64,000 nucleotides of DNA from Cafeteria roenbergensis (GCA_008330645.1 VLTN01000001.1:992001-1056000), one strand, 5' to 3'. Positions 54,773-64,000 are shown, counted from the stretch's first letter. Made by a program: numbers and translations. Notes: a model not told the origin generated them from the letters alone.

Positions 54773-55140
54773 GCTCCGCAGCGCCCAAGCAGCGAGTCGT
54801 CGAGGGCTGAGATGTTGCTTCTTCTAGCACGTCTGCGCGCGTACTTGCGCCCTTCCCGCCGCCTCGGGTGCGTGTGGCAGCTGTTGGCGCGAGCTGGCCT
54901 GCCGCGCGTGCGCAGCGCGCGTCTGGGGAAGAGTGCGCGCTCTGCGCACGTGGCCAGTCACAGCAGCCTGCACGGGTTGCTCTGCAAGACCCGCGGTTGC
55001 TGCGACCGCCCCCCCTCGCGCCCCGGGCGCCACTCGTGCACTCAGATCACGGCGAACACGCGCAAACGGGCGAAGCCTGTCTTGCCGTCACGGCTGCCAC
55101 CGACCGCGCGAGAGGCGAGCTCGGAAGCGCAGCCGCGCGC
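54773..55140. other. intergenic region between two minus-strand genes
   Basis: 368 bp upstream of the LEA-like gene and past the stop of the Rpp21-like gene. A long plus-strand frame crosses it but has no conserved feature and runs antisense to both genes. Confidence 0.4.
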
Positions 55141-56196
55141 TCACCCGAGGCCGCCTCCGGGTGCCATTGCACGGCGGAGGGCTGCAAACATCCCAAGCGA
55201 GGCGGCCGCCGCAGCTGGCGCTGCCGGGAGGGCAGGCGCTGGCGCGGGCGCGGCCCTCCTCGGCGCCAGCGCGCTGTCCGCGGCCCCCAGCCCCATCACC
55301 CTGAGCGGCTGGTTGGCGCCTCGGCCGCGCTTCGCCCGCCCTGGCCGGGCCGCGTCCTCCCCGACGCGCCGCCCCTGGTGCTCCAGGACCTGCCTCTGCC
55401 CTCTCTCCCCGCACACCTGGCAGAAGTACGACACAGCGGCCCCTGTCCTCGGCGGCACCGGGCGCGTCGCTCGCGCAGCCGGGGCGCCGCCACCGGCCTC
55501 CGATGCCGCTGCAGCAGCACCGGCACCAGCAGCACCAGCACCAGCACCGGCACCGGCACCCGCCGTTGCGCTTGCCGCCCCAGCCGCGCCCTTCGCCCTA
55601 CGCGACCGCCGGTGTTTCTTCCCCGCCTTGGCGGCGGAGCGGCCAGCTGACCGCGCGATGCGCACGCTGGCAGTGGCGCCTCCCAGGAGAAGCCCGGCGC
55701 AGGCCTCGCACCGCGCCTGGGACGCCTGACGAAAGGGACGGCCTGCACGTGGCAACGGCAGAGCAAGCGGCTCGCTCAAGGGGTCTGCTGGTGAGATGGG
55801 CTGCGCATGGGACGGCGGCAAACCCGAAACTCCAGCACAGCAGCCATGCCCCGCCGGTTCCATCTCTGCATCGCGCCCCGAGGCCCACGCGGCAAGCTCT
55901 AAGTCGCGCGCACTGCCTCCTCACCTCGTGCTGCCCCCGCGACCTGCCCAGCGCGGTGTCTGCGCGCGGCAACAAGGTGTTGACAATGCCGGAGATCGCG
56001 AAAGGGGTGGAAGCCACCCGTCTGAAGCCGGGCGCACGCCACGAGGCCAATGGCAGTCTCACGAGATGTCTGCTGCAGTGACAACGTCTCCGCAGGCGTA
56101 GTGGGCGCGGGCGCACTGGTCGAGCCAGTTTGCCGTCATGGCCGCTTGCTGGGGCGCCGGGGGCACAAGCGCCCGGGCCTCAGCGCCGCCCTCCAT
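55141..56196 (-). CDS. RNase P/MRP subunit-like zinc ribbon protein (Rpp21/Snm1/Rpr2 type)
   Basis: Three proposed exons: 56196-56063, 56021-55925 and 55716-55141 (phases 2 and 0 match), 268 residues. The exon 2 donor (GAG|GTGAGG) and exon 3 acceptor (GTCCCAG) are good; the first intron is only 41 nt and less sure. The frame of exon 3 also extends back to an ATG at 55863. The signature is a four-cysteine ribbon: ARCEACAGLLLGG, a basic stretch ending KKHRRSRRAKG, then YFCQVCGERG. This matches the C-x2-C...LLxPG...C-x2-C layout of Rpp21/Snm1/Rpr2, which bind RNA and help RNase P or MRP process pre-tRNA and pre-rRNA. About 60 Ala/Gly/Pro residues separate the two knuckles, longer than usual. The second half of the protein is low complexity. 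Confidence 0.62.
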
Positions 56197-56481
56197 GGCC
56201 ACAAAGCGGAGCTCCCTGTCAGCGCACTATTGCGCCTGATGGGCCGCCACAGCGCTCGCGGTGGTGCAGGGGCTCGCGCTGAAAGGGGCCGCTGCTGCAG
56301 AGCTGGCAGTCGTCTTGGGTTGGCGCAAATGCAACCGCGCGCACCCCTTGCGCACTGCTGAGAGCTTCCGTGCACCGGCGAGAGCCTCTTGCCTCAAATC
56401 AATTTCGACGCAACGCAATTCTGAGCAACGCCCGGGAGCGCCGAGAGGGCGATCGCAGCTGCCATCCGCCGGCGCCTGGCC

Positions 56482-57072
56482 ATGGACCACGACGCAGCAA
56501 GCCAGCCGCTCCACGAGCGCCGGGAGAGCGCGAGCGAGGACGAGTCGTGGTGCCCCCTCCTGATGTGGCGCATGCCTGCGACGGAAGGCGAGTGGGCGCA
56601 GCTGCGAGCCATGTCTCACCTGGACGACGATTCGGCGGACGAAAGCGGGCACGACGACGGCGAACCGCGCACGCGCGCGGCAGCCGACGCCGTGGTGCGC
56701 AGCAGCGCGGGAGCCAAGGCGGCTTTGCCGGCAGGCGCGTTTGCTGCCCCTGTTAGAGCGAGCGTGGGCGCAGTGGCAGGTACCTCGGCCGCTCGGACCA
56801 GGCGGTCTCAACAATCGGCAGGGCAGGCCAGTGTGGCCGCGGGCGCGGTGGGCCGGTACTCGAGGCAACAGGCGCAGCTGCTGGCCACCGCGCGCGAGCG
56901 GCAGCAGCGCCGCCGGCTGAAGCAGCGGCGTGCCCAGAGTGCCAGGCGCCCTCTGCTGCCTGGCGCAGGCGTCGGCGGCTCGGCCGCTCCACCCGAGGGC
57001 GACCTGGCGGACGACGTCGACGCGCTTGCTGTTTGCCTTGAAAGCTTCGCCTCCGTGGCCGCGCTGACGTAG
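56482..57072 (+). CDS. small hypothetical protein
   Basis: 196 residues from the ATG at 56482, which sits in a good context after a divergent spacer of 285 bp from the Rpp21-like gene. It is acidic at the N-terminus (DDDSADESGHDD), with a short Trp-bearing stretch (ESWCPLLMWRMPATEGEW), then a basic Arg/Gln-rich helix (ATARERQQRRRLKQRRAQS). No family was recognised; a nuclear or nucleic-acid-associated protein is one possibility. Confidence 0.55.
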   Translation: MDHDAASQPLHERRESASEDESWCPLLMWRMPATEGEWAQLRAMSHLDDDSADESGHDDGEPRTRAAADAVVRSSAGAKAALPAGAFAAPVRASVGAVAGTSAARTRRSQQSAGQASVAAGAVGRYSRQQAQLLATARERQQRRRLKQRRAQSARRPLLPGAGVGGSAAPPEGDLADDVDALAVCLESFASVAALT

Positions 57073-57333
57073 CCTGGCCCGGCGAGCCTCGCGCTGCGGC
57101 GCTGCAGTCTTTCGCGAGTGTGTCGTGCGGGACGCACCAGCGCGCGCAGGCAGCAGGGCGAGCGAGCGATTTGGTGGGCGTGGCTAGGCGTTCCATGGAC
57201 CGCGCCGTGGTTGCGAGTGAGTCGCCGCGCGTCCCATTCTTAAGCATGGGACGAGTTCCACCCGACAGAGCACCTCTCGAACTAAGCGACCGAACCCGCA
57301 GCCGCGCGCTTGCCCCACCACTCTGCCGCTGCA

Positions 57334-58800
57334 ATGGCAGGCAAGGGCGACCGCCGCGAGTATGCGCTCGTTGTGTTTGGCGTGACAGGGGTGACTGGGT
57401 GGGAGGTGGCGCGCTTCCTTGCGAAGCGCTTGGCGACCGACAAGACCCTTGCCGGTCGGCGTCTCGCCGTGGCCGGGCGCCGGGAGGCAGCCGTCAGCGC
57501 CAAGGCGCGCGCGATCGAGGCGGAGTTCCCGGCTGCGCGTCCTATCGGGGTGATCGTGGCCGACGCCACCAGGCCGGAGTCGCTGGAGGCTATGGCCAAG
57601 CGAACCGAGGTCGTGCTGGCTTGCGCAGGCCCGTTCCGCTTCCTCGGCGAGCCCGTCGTGGCCGCGTGCGCCAAGAACGGGACCAGCTATGCAGACGTAA
57701 CAGGCGAGCCCGAGTTTTCGGAGCGCATCGCCCTGCACTACGACGACCAGGCCAAGCGCAACGGCGCAACTCTCGTGACCTGCGCCGGGTTCGACTCCAT
57801 CCCAGCCGACATCGGGCTGCTCCACGCGAAGCGCGCCTTCTTGGAGCGCTACGGCCCCAGCTCGCTGCCCCTTCACGTCGTTTCCTCGCTGTCCTTGCAC
57901 GCTGGGCCTGCCGGGTTCGCGGGGAACACTGCCACGTACGAGAGCGCAATCCACGGCTTCGGAAGCGTGAGCGCTCTCAAGGCCATCCGCAAGGAGGCCC
58001 AAGCGGCACTGCCCAGCTGGCTGCTGCCAGGCAAGCTGCTCCTCGGCCCGCGCCTCAAGACAAGTCGCGGCGTTGGGCGGGAGCCTCGCGAGCTCGGCGG
58101 CAAGCTCACGCTTCCCTTCCCCGGCTCGGACGCCTCCGTTGTGCGCCGCTCCCAGATGTGGCGCTGGCGCGAGGCATGCGCCGGCGCTGGCCTGCCTGTC
58201 GCGGGGGGGGCTGGGTCGGCGGCTCCCGCCAGCGACGTGTCGGGTGCCGCGTTCGTGTCGCTCCCACGCGACGCCGTGCCCGTGCAGCACGCATGCTACG
58301 TGTCGTTCGGGTCGTGGTGGTACCTTGCGCTGACCATGCTCGCGGGAGCGCTGCTGTCGTTCCTCGCCGGCCACGCCTGGGGGCGCGCGCTGCTCAGCGC
58401 CTTTCCCGAACAGTTTACGTTTGGTGCCTTCAAAAAGGGCGGGCCCACCGCGGAGCAGCGTGCAGGAACGTCGTTCGACATCTCGTTCGTCACTCGTGGA
58501 TACAAGTCAAAGGCTAGCGCAGAGGCTGCGCTCCGGGCGGCTGCTGCCGGGACTCGGTCCAGCGAAGCTCCCGACGCCTCGATCGTGACGCGCGTTGGCG
58601 GCCCCGAGCCCGGGTACGTTGCGACCCCGATTTTCGTGGGCGAGACTGCGCTGTGCCTCCTTCGCGCGAGGGCCAGCTCGGGGGAGGGCCGCGTCGCTGC
58701 GCTGCCCACCGGAGTGCTGACCCCCGGCGCCGCGCTCGCCAACTCTGACCTCATCGCACGCCTTATGGCCCAGGGGATCAAGTTTGACGTGTGCGCGTAG
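57334..58800 (+). CDS. saccharopine dehydrogenase-like oxidoreductase (SCCPDH family)
   Basis: 488 residues from the ATG at 57334; the frame opens earlier only at a TTG. The N-terminal Rossmann motif is FGVTGVTGWEVARFLAKR (Gly16, Gly19, Gly22). It is followed by family blocks VLACAGPFRFLGEPVV, GTSYADVTGEPEF and CAGFDSIPADIG. A hydrophobic segment (WYLALTMLAGALLSFLAG) lies at about 330, as in eukaryotic SCCPDH-like proteins, which sit on membranes or lipid droplets and whose substrate is not established. The length equals the usual 430-490. The C-terminal domain (TSFDISFVTRGY to the end) is complete. Confidence 0.92.
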   Translation: MAGKGDRREYALVVFGVTGVTGWEVARFLAKRLATDKTLAGRRLAVAGRREAAVSAKARAIEAEFPAARPIGVIVADATRPESLEAMAKRTEVVLACAGPFRFLGEPVVAACAKNGTSYADVTGEPEFSERIALHYDDQAKRNGATLVTCAGFDSIPADIGLLHAKRAFLERYGPSSLPLHVVSSLSLHAGPAGFAGNTATYESAIHGFGSVSALKAIRKEAQAALPSWLLPGKLLLGPRLKTSRGVGREPRELGGKLTLPFPGSDASVVRRSQMWRWREACAGAGLPVAGGAGSAAPASDVSGAAFVSLPRDAVPVQHACYVSFGSWWYLALTMLAGALLSFLAGHAWGRALLSAFPEQFTFGAFKKGGPTAEQRAGTSFDISFVTRGYKSKASAEAALRAAAAGTRSSEAPDASIVTRVGGPEPGYVATPIFVGETALCLLRARASSGEGRVAALPTGVLTPGAALANSDLIARLMAQGIKFDVCA

Positions 58801-59073
58801 GCAACAGTGTGTGCATCTTTGTTCGCTTCCGCGGCAACTCCAAAGGTTGCGGCTCGCTCCACGCGCGTCGGCAAGCACGACGCGTACAAAAAGCTGCTGC
58901 TTGCTGGCCAGGCGCGGGTTCGACTGCAAACGACGGCTGCAGGCAACAGACTGCGGCTCGTCTACACAAGCAACAGTGGAGCAAACAAACAAGCAAGCCG
59001 CAGGCCGGTTGACGACAATGCCATGTCGCGCAGCGTCGGTGGCACGCGAGGAGGCGGGGGAGGGATGGAGGAC

Positions 59074-59143
<70 letters not shown>

Positions 59144-59150
59144 GGCTCGT
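58801..59150. other. convergent intergenic region with a long CTG array
   Basis: 350 bp between the stop of the SCCPDH-like gene and the stop of the MSS51-like gene. Its main feature is the CTG array at 59077-59142. The rest shows nothing recognisable. Confidence 0.6.
59077..59142 (+). repeat. (CTG)22 microsatellite
   Basis: 22 uninterrupted CTG units on the plus strand. They lie 8 bp beyond the stop codon of the minus-strand gene, so its transcript would carry (CAG)22 at the start of its 3' untranslated region. A plus-strand transcript reading past 58800 would carry CUG. Confidence 0.97.
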
Positions 59151-62100
59151 CTACAACGAGTCCAGCGCGATTTCAATGTCGCAAGCTTCAAGTGCGGACT
59201 GCGCCACAGCCGCGCAGGCTTCAGGGCTCTCTGGTCCCATGCTCAACAGAGCAATCGAAGGAGACGTGCATGCACCGGCGAGCACTCCCTGGAACGGCTG
59301 GTCGCCAAGCTGGCTGGCAGAGGCGACCTTGAGCATCCACTCAGTCTCGCGAGGGTCCATCCCCCCCGGGAGAGTGTGTGCTCCAGGGAAGCGCTCGTCC
59401 CGCCACTGCCGCAGCAAGACGCTGACGGCCCGGCTTGGCGTCTCTGGCGAGCCGGGACCCGCGGAGCTTGCGGGCGGCGACTTGCCTGAAGGCGTAGCCT
59501 CGACGGGCGAGCAGAGCCGGTTGATTGGCACCAGAGCTGCTGCACAGCGGAGCGTTGGTGTCTTGCTCAACGTCACCCGGCGGGCCTCCAGGATGCTCTG
59601 CAGCTCACGCAGCTCTACGGGCGCCTGCGGCGCCGGTCCCTGCAAGACCAAGCTCAGGGCGTTGGGCACGCCGACTGCTCCCGTGACGTCGCTGAGGTGC
59701 TCAACCGAGGCGATTGGTCCAAGCTCGTCGGCAAGAGCCAGCGTCCTGGCACCCCTAATTGGCCAGGACAGTCCCATCTCCGACAGAGTGTCTCCGTGAC
59801 TGAACATCTCCTCAGTCCCGGCTTCGTAGAGGCGTCCCGAGCATGGCCGGGTCTCTGCCGCCAGAGTGTCTGCGACGTGAACCACGCGGCTGCACCGCTG
59901 CACGGTCCGCAGTGCCACGCTCATCTCTGAGCGCGTGGCCTGCGACACCATGCAGGGAACGCCAGTCGCCGCAATCGCCGCCACGTCGCGAGTAGCGGCT
60001 CGGGCTTGCTCGGCGGAGTGCAGGGGCGAAAACGCATCATGCATCGCAGCGAAGCAGACAGCGTGGGTCGCAGGCACGCGAAAGAACCACGGCCCGTGCG
60101 AGAGGTGCTCGTCCTTTTCTGTGTCCGTTGCGCCGAGTCCCGCGGCGCGCGATCGATCGCAGCTGCTGCCTCTCCAGGTCACTGCCCTGCTGTCCAGAAA
60201 CCGGCACAGCGACGAGGGAACGGAGCCCGGCTCGTACGCAAGCTGCGGCTTGTGGGGCGCCTTGGCCGCGCTGCGGGGACCCGACTTGCGCGCGGGCAAG
60301 CGCTTGCGTTTCGATGTGCTCTTGGCACTCTTCTGAAAGTTGGCCCGTGCTGCCTCATCGGAGCCAAGACCGACCAGGGGCGCCGAGTGCCATCCGGCTG
60401 CCAGCGCAGGGTGGCGGTTAGCTCCGCCGGGGACCGAGCCGCCAAACGCGGCCTGAGCGAGGCGTGCCTCTCTGCAGCCAGCCTGGCTGCTCAGCCCCGT
60501 CCGGGCGGTCGCCGCCGCGTCGGCCCCGGGCATCGCAGCCCCTGCCGCTCCTGACGAAGTGCGAGGTTCGAGGCGGCCGGGGTCCGGTCCCGGCACACGC
60601 AAGACGCTTTCGAGCGGCGCCCGCAAGCAGCTCATCACCACGCGGGTCCGCCCAAGCCGCCAGGTCTGCCCCGCCGCGGCAGCCTGCAACGCCGGCGCGC
60701 GCCACCCGACCGGAAACCACCGCATTCCAAAGGCCACGTCCACCGCCGGCACTTCGCCGCCTGCCTTGCTGCCGCCTCCTGGGCGGGCCTCGAGGTACGG
60801 CGCCGCATGGTCGTCCACTTCTGGGCCAACGAAGAGCACCCGAACGACGCTGGCGCCGCTGAAGGCCCCTGCCAGGGTGCCGTACCAAGTCGTGCGCTCA
60901 CCCACCGCCTGCTCGGTGCAGGCACGCGCGCCTGCGACGAGAAGTCGCACCTCGCACCCCCTCGCGCTGCCAGCGCCCCAGAGTACGTCCTGGGCCAGCC
61001 AGTCCGCCACAGAGCGCTGAGCAGCATCGGGAAGGTCTTCAACGCCGGTTGTATCCGCTGCGACGGCCGCCCCTCCCACCTCGGCATCGCTCAGCGCCAC
61101 CTGCAGGTGCGCTGGCATCTTGAAGCCAAGCCCCTCGACAGCGCGCCGGAGCGTGGCAGGAGAGCAGACACACCTCGGGGTGGCCTGCAGCGACGGGAAC
61201 ATGCCGCTGGCCAGAGCCAGGTTGGTCGCGCGCACACTGAGCATCGCTCGAAGCACAGCCAAGGGGTACGTGGCCCCACGAAACGACTCCCCCCAAGCCC
61301 TCCGCAGGTTGAACCGTAGCGACAAGCACGACGGCACTGGTGTGATCTTGGTGAAGCAATCGACCAGGTGGACCACAGCCTCACGGCTCGAGCCCGACGA
61401 CCGGACGAGCGGCCGAGCGGCCTGCCCGCAAGTGCGCTGGCCGCTCGCAGCGGCCAAGTCGGACTCCCTAAGGTCGGCTCCTGGGGGAAGCACAACACGC
61501 ACGCCCCCACCTTGCGAAAGCTTGCGGAACGCTAGCGACAGGCTTGGGCCCAGCCCCGGTTCCGGGCTCACGAGCTGGGCCATGACCCAGCCGTCCGAAT
61601 CGAGCGGCAGCTGAGCCGGCCAGCGTCGTTGCGCGTCTTCCATATGCGCTGCCATGCCCATGGCATTCTCAAGCGTCTGCTGCTTGGTCCGGCTGGCAGC
61701 GGAGCAGCCCAACAGCCTCAGCAGCGGCCGCGACAGCACGCCTTCGCCGGCCAGCGCCGACGCCCGAACCAGGGCCCGAGGAGGCATGCCGAGCGCACCC
61801 TCCGGGAGCCACCCCACGTCGGCTGGGGGCGCACCAACGCGTTCAAGCAGCAGCTCAATGAAGCGGCGTGTTGCATCGCAAGGAGTCATGCCAGGAACCT
61901 CCACTCCTCCTCCGGGGTCGGCCGCGCACCCCTCTGCACTGGGTCCACCACCCCGCTTAGCTGCGCTCTCGTCGACTAGGGCCGCGGGACCGTCCGGTGT
62001 CCCGTCTCCCGCGCACAGGGGGGCGTTGGATCGGTCTGCTCTCGCTTTGACTCCGCCCGCGCCTCGCAAAGCAGCGCCGGCACTGCGGGCTTGCATGGGC

Positions 62101-62771
62101 GCTCCCTCCGAATCGCACGACTCCAAAGCCGCAGCGCGCTCAGTTGGAGCGGGGGCGCTCGGGGGAGCGGGGGCCCGTCCGGCCGGCTCGAGGCGCGACT
62201 CCGCTGCAGCGTCACAACAATTGCATGCGCCACTCGCGCCCCTGGGCTTGCTTTGCGGGCTGCCAGCCTGCCCGCATAGGGCACCGCCGAGGGATCCTGC
62301 CTCGGAAGACCTTCGCACGGGTGCCGGGCGACCGCCTCCACAACCGCCGGACCTGCAGGTTGGGTCGGGCTTGGTCTCCCGTTTGGAAGGCTCTCTTTCA
62401 CCCTCGGCTTGCGCCGGCTCCGCTTGGCACGGCTTGGATCGCGGGGCCGCCGCGTTCGAAGGGCTCGACCCACGAGTGGCAGCACACCGGTCATCCTCAC
62501 GAATCCTCCTGTGGACTTCCTTGGTCGCCCACTTCCAAGCCCTCAGATGCCAGGGACCGTGGTCAGGATATCCACTCCCTCGGAAGCTGCCCTCATCGGA
62601 ACTCGGCAGGCACGGCAAACCCGTCCCCGCGGGGCTGCCAGCGCGCTCCACCTCGCAATGCTCCACAGCTGGATGCGCCAGCCCGGGCATGTTCCCGGGT
62701 GTGCCAGGGCGCTTCCAAGCGTTCTGGCGGTGCGCGATTTCGCGGCCTGGGGCTCTGCAGCAAATGCTCAT
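59151..62771 (-). CDS. large protein with MSS51-like domain (tentative)
   Basis: 1206 residues from the ATG at 62771. The first 290 or so residues are Ser/Ala/Pro/Gly-rich and disordered. The middle, about 560-790, resembles the C-terminal domain of MSS51/zinc-finger MYND 17 proteins: CEVRLLVAGARACTEQAVGE, TLAGAFSGASVVRVLFVGPE (compare the family's ...FxGPE strand), then VDVAFGMRWFPVGWRAPALQ and the following RVVMSC strand. No MYND zinc finger is visible. A second folded region (about 880-1200, from WFFRVPATHAVCFAAMHDAF to the end) is unassigned. Yeast Mss51 acts in mitochondrial COX1 translation, but related domains occur in many protist proteins of unknown role. An HMM search would settle it. 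Confidence 0.6.
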   Translation of the reverse strand: MSICCRAPGREIAHRQNAWKRPGTPGNMPGLAHPAVEHCEVERAGSPAGTGLPCLPSSDEGSFRGSGYPDHGPWHLRAWKWATKEVHRRIREDDRCAATRGSSPSNAAAPRSKPCQAEPAQAEGEREPSKRETKPDPTCRSGGCGGGRPAPVRRSSEAGSLGGALCGQAGSPQSKPRGASGACNCCDAAAESRLEPAGRAPAPPSAPAPTERAAALESCDSEGAPMQARSAGAALRGAGGVKARADRSNAPLCAGDGTPDGPAALVDESAAKRGGGPSAEGCAADPGGGVEVPGMTPCDATRRFIELLLERVGAPPADVGWLPEGALGMPPRALVRASALAGEGVLSRPLLRLLGCSAASRTKQQTLENAMGMAAHMEDAQRRWPAQLPLDSDGWVMAQLVSPEPGLGPSLSLAFRKLSQGGGVRVVLPPGADLRESDLAAASGQRTCGQAARPLVRSSGSSREAVVHLVDCFTKITPVPSCLSLRFNLRRAWGESFRGATYPLAVLRAMLSVRATNLALASGMFPSLQATPRCVCSPATLRRAVEGLGFKMPAHLQVALSDAEVGGAAVAADTTGVEDLPDAAQRSVADWLAQDVLWGAGSARGCEVRLLVAGARACTEQAVGERTTWYGTLAGAFSGASVVRVLFVGPEVDDHAAPYLEARPGGGSKAGGEVPAVDVAFGMRWFPVGWRAPALQAAAAGQTWRLGRTRVVMSCLRAPLESVLRVPGPDPGRLEPRTSSGAAGAAMPGADAAATARTGLSSQAGCREARLAQAAFGGSVPGGANRHPALAAGWHSAPLVGLGSDEAARANFQKSAKSTSKRKRLPARKSGPRSAAKAPHKPQLAYEPGSVPSSLCRFLDSRAVTWRGSSCDRSRAAGLGATDTEKDEHLSHGPWFFRVPATHAVCFAAMHDAFSPLHSAEQARAATRDVAAIAATGVPCMVSQATRSEMSVALRTVQRCSRVVHVADTLAAETRPCSGRLYEAGTEEMFSHGDTLSEMGLSWPIRGARTLALADELGPIASVEHLSDVTGAVGVPNALSLVLQGPAPQAPVELRELQSILEARRVTLSKTPTLRCAAALVPINRLCSPVEATPSGKSPPASSAGPGSPETPSRAVSVLLRQWRDERFPGAHTLPGGMDPRETEWMLKVASASQLGDQPFQGVLAGACTSPSIALLSMGPESPEACAAVAQSALEACDIEIALDSL

Positions 62772-62940
62772 GTGGCCAGACCGTTCGGAAACGAAGCGAG
62801 TGGGTGCGCGCCGGTTTGCATGCGTGCGCGAGTGTGCGTGCGCGCGCGCAAGCCTGAATCAGCACGCAACGCAGCGCGTTGCTTGCAACGGCCGCCAATA
62901 AATCACGCTCAAGAAAGGTGAGGCTGGAGGCTGGGGGCTG

Positions 62941-64000
62941 CTACGCCTCGTCGGCGGGATCGTCGATGCCGCCCAACGCCTCCCAAGCGGGCACGAGCTG
63001 CAACAGCGGCGACCCGCCCTCTGGAACGGCCCGCACCGCGTCCGCCGCGGCCTCGGACACCTGCCACCGCGTCACGGTGCCTTCCGTAACCCCACGCTCG
63101 GCCTGCTCGCGCCGCTTGGCCGCGGCTCGGCGCCGCAAGTCGAGGACCATGGGCGAGAGCGGCACGCCGATGCCACCCTTGCCCAGGCCAAGCGCTGCAT
63201 AGTCGCTCTCCTTGTCGCCAGCGCCAGCTACGTCGCCGTTTCCGCCGTCTGGCACAGCAGCAGCGGCTGCGGCGGCGCCCGCTGCGGAGTGGCTGCCGCC
63301 GGACGCTGCCGCTGCCGCGGCTGAGGTCGCCAGAACTGTCGCGTGCCTCAGAGCGGCCCCCACGGATGCAAACATCGCCACGTCCCCGATGCACACGGCC
63401 AGACCGGCGGCCACAGCCGGGCTGTGCTCGTGCGGAGCACCGGCTGCATCGTCGCGCTCTGAGCAGCTCCCCGCCGCGGCTCCACCGGAGGCCACCGAGC
63501 CTGCCTTGGCCGGCGAGGTCGGGGAGCGCAGGGCCACGCCCGATTCGACGGCGCCGTCTGTGCTGCTGCCGTCGTCCATCTCCGGGAGGGCAGGCTTGGG
63601 GCCGCAGCAAGGCAGGTCCACGCCGCAGCACCGGAACCGGGTCAGCTGCGGGCCGTGCATGACCGCGTGAACCTGCAGCGACCGCTCCATGATGGCACCT
63701 TCCTCCTTGCCGAGGCCCGCAACCAGCACGGACGACCCGCGCTTGCCCGCGTCTGACGCCGACACCCTCAGCGCGTTCGCCCCTGACACGTCCACGCCGT
63801 TGACGCCCCGGCAGTCCAGCACCAGGACCCTCGGCTGGAACACTGCGAGGGCCTCGTCGACGACGGTGCGGAGCTTCTCGTTGTTGTTGAAGGTGATGTC
63901 GGCGTTGAAGGGGACGACGCAGATGCGGGCCTGGGAGCGCGCCGCGTCGGCCGAAGGGTTGGCAAGCAGGGCGGCGAAGCCAGGCGCGGCGAGGTCAACG
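62941..64000 (-). CDS. SulP/SLC26-type anion transporter, C-terminal STAS domain (partial)
   Basis: Open from the right edge to the stop at 62941; about 352 residues are visible and the transport domain lies outside the window. The edge begins in VDLAAPGF, then ICVVPFNADITFNNNEKLR and ALAVFQPRVLVLDCRGVNGV, the first strands and helix of a STAS domain as in eukaryotic sulfate/anion permeases. The fold resumes with GSSVLVAGLGKEEG. About 90 low-complexity residues interrupt the domain before AVCIGDVAMFASVGAALRH, the last helix, as insertions do in other SLC26 STAS domains. A basic, disordered tail follows. SulP proteins exchange sulfate, bicarbonate or other anions across membranes; the substrate is unknown. 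The ORF beginning at 63843 is a GTG, not the true start. Confidence 0.82.
   Translation of the reverse strand, partial: VDLAAPGFAALLANPSADAARSQARICVVPFNADITFNNNEKLRTVVDEALAVFQPRVLVLDCRGVNGVDVSGANALRVSASDAGKRGSSVLVAGLGKEEGAIMERSLQVHAVMHGPQLTRFRCCGVDLPCCGPKPALPEMDDGSSTDGAVESGVALRSPTSPAKAGSVASGGAAAGSCSERDDAAGAPHEHSPAVAAGLAVCIGDVAMFASVGAALRHATVLATSAAAAAASGGSHSAAGAAAAAAAVPDGGNGDVAGAGDKESDYAALGLGKGGIGVPLSPMVLDLRRRAAAKRREQAERGVTEGTVTRWQVSEAAADAVRAVPEGGSPLLQLVPAWEALGGIDDPADEA

Noticed and set aside
54191-55729. 512-residue plus-strand open frame
   Set aside because: It is antisense to the LEA-like gene and to the zinc-ribbon exon and is low complexity throughout.
62897-62902. AATAAA on the plus strand
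   Set aside because: No plus-strand gene ends here; both neighbours are on the minus strand.
1-64000. Transposons, retroelements, virus-like elements, CRISPR arrays, toxin-antitoxin or phage modules
   Set aside because: No transposase, reverse transcriptase, integrase, capsid-like protein, terminal repeat or spacer array was seen on either strand.

Overview
The window is nuclear DNA of a unicellular eukaryote. It is very GC-rich throughout (roughly 70% by eye). It carries about 22 protein genes, most in one or two long exons with short GT-AG introns (about 40 to 210 nt). Proteins are rich in Ala, Pro, Arg and Ser, with long disordered inserts. Eukaryote-only families (PQBP1, UFM1-specific protease, RNase P Rpp21-type zinc ribbon, OXNAD1, 7TM-RGS, PDEase I, FKBP, Sfi1/centrin-type repeats) rule out a prokaryote. 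Several products (Sfi1-type repeats, an EF-hand/WD40 giant, a 6TM phosphodiesterase) suit a flagellated protist. A GC-rich heterotrophic stramenopile such as Cafeteria would fit, but that is an inference and the species is not determined. No rRNA, tRNA, CRISPR array, transposon or virus-like element was recognised.

Layout, left to right: Sfi1-like coiled-coil protein whose C-terminus is a 297-bp coding minisatellite running off the left edge (-); small SET protein (-); multipass membrane protein (+); fatty acid hydroxylase (-); D-serine dehydratase/D-threonine aldolase-like enzyme with a one-base frame shift (+); insulysin-type M16 peptidase (-); UfSP-type protease (+); 7TM-RGS receptor-like protein (-); 6TM cyclic nucleotide phosphodiesterase (-); OXNAD1 (+); internally duplicated membrane protein (-); 3507-residue EF-hand/WD40 protein (+); PQBP1-like WW protein (+); FKBP12 with a CaaX tail (-); disordered protein (+); large secreted/membrane glycoprotein (-); mitochondrial-looking LEA-like protein (-); Rpp21/Snm1-like zinc ribbon protein (-); small hypothetical (+); SCCPDH-like oxidoreductase (+); MSS51-like protein (-); SulP/SLC26 transporter C-terminus with STAS domain, cut by the right edge (-).

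The genome is compact. Head-to-head pairs sharing 158 to 456 bp recur, as do tail-to-tail pairs. The clearest functional neighbourhood is the 7TM-RGS gene followed on the same strand by the 6TM phosphodiesterase, which suggests a G-protein/cyclic-nucleotide signalling pair. The rest looks like unrelated housekeeping genes. Splice sites are proposed from donor/acceptor sequence, phase and protein continuity only; no transcript data were available. Many long open frames here are GC-driven shadows and were left out.
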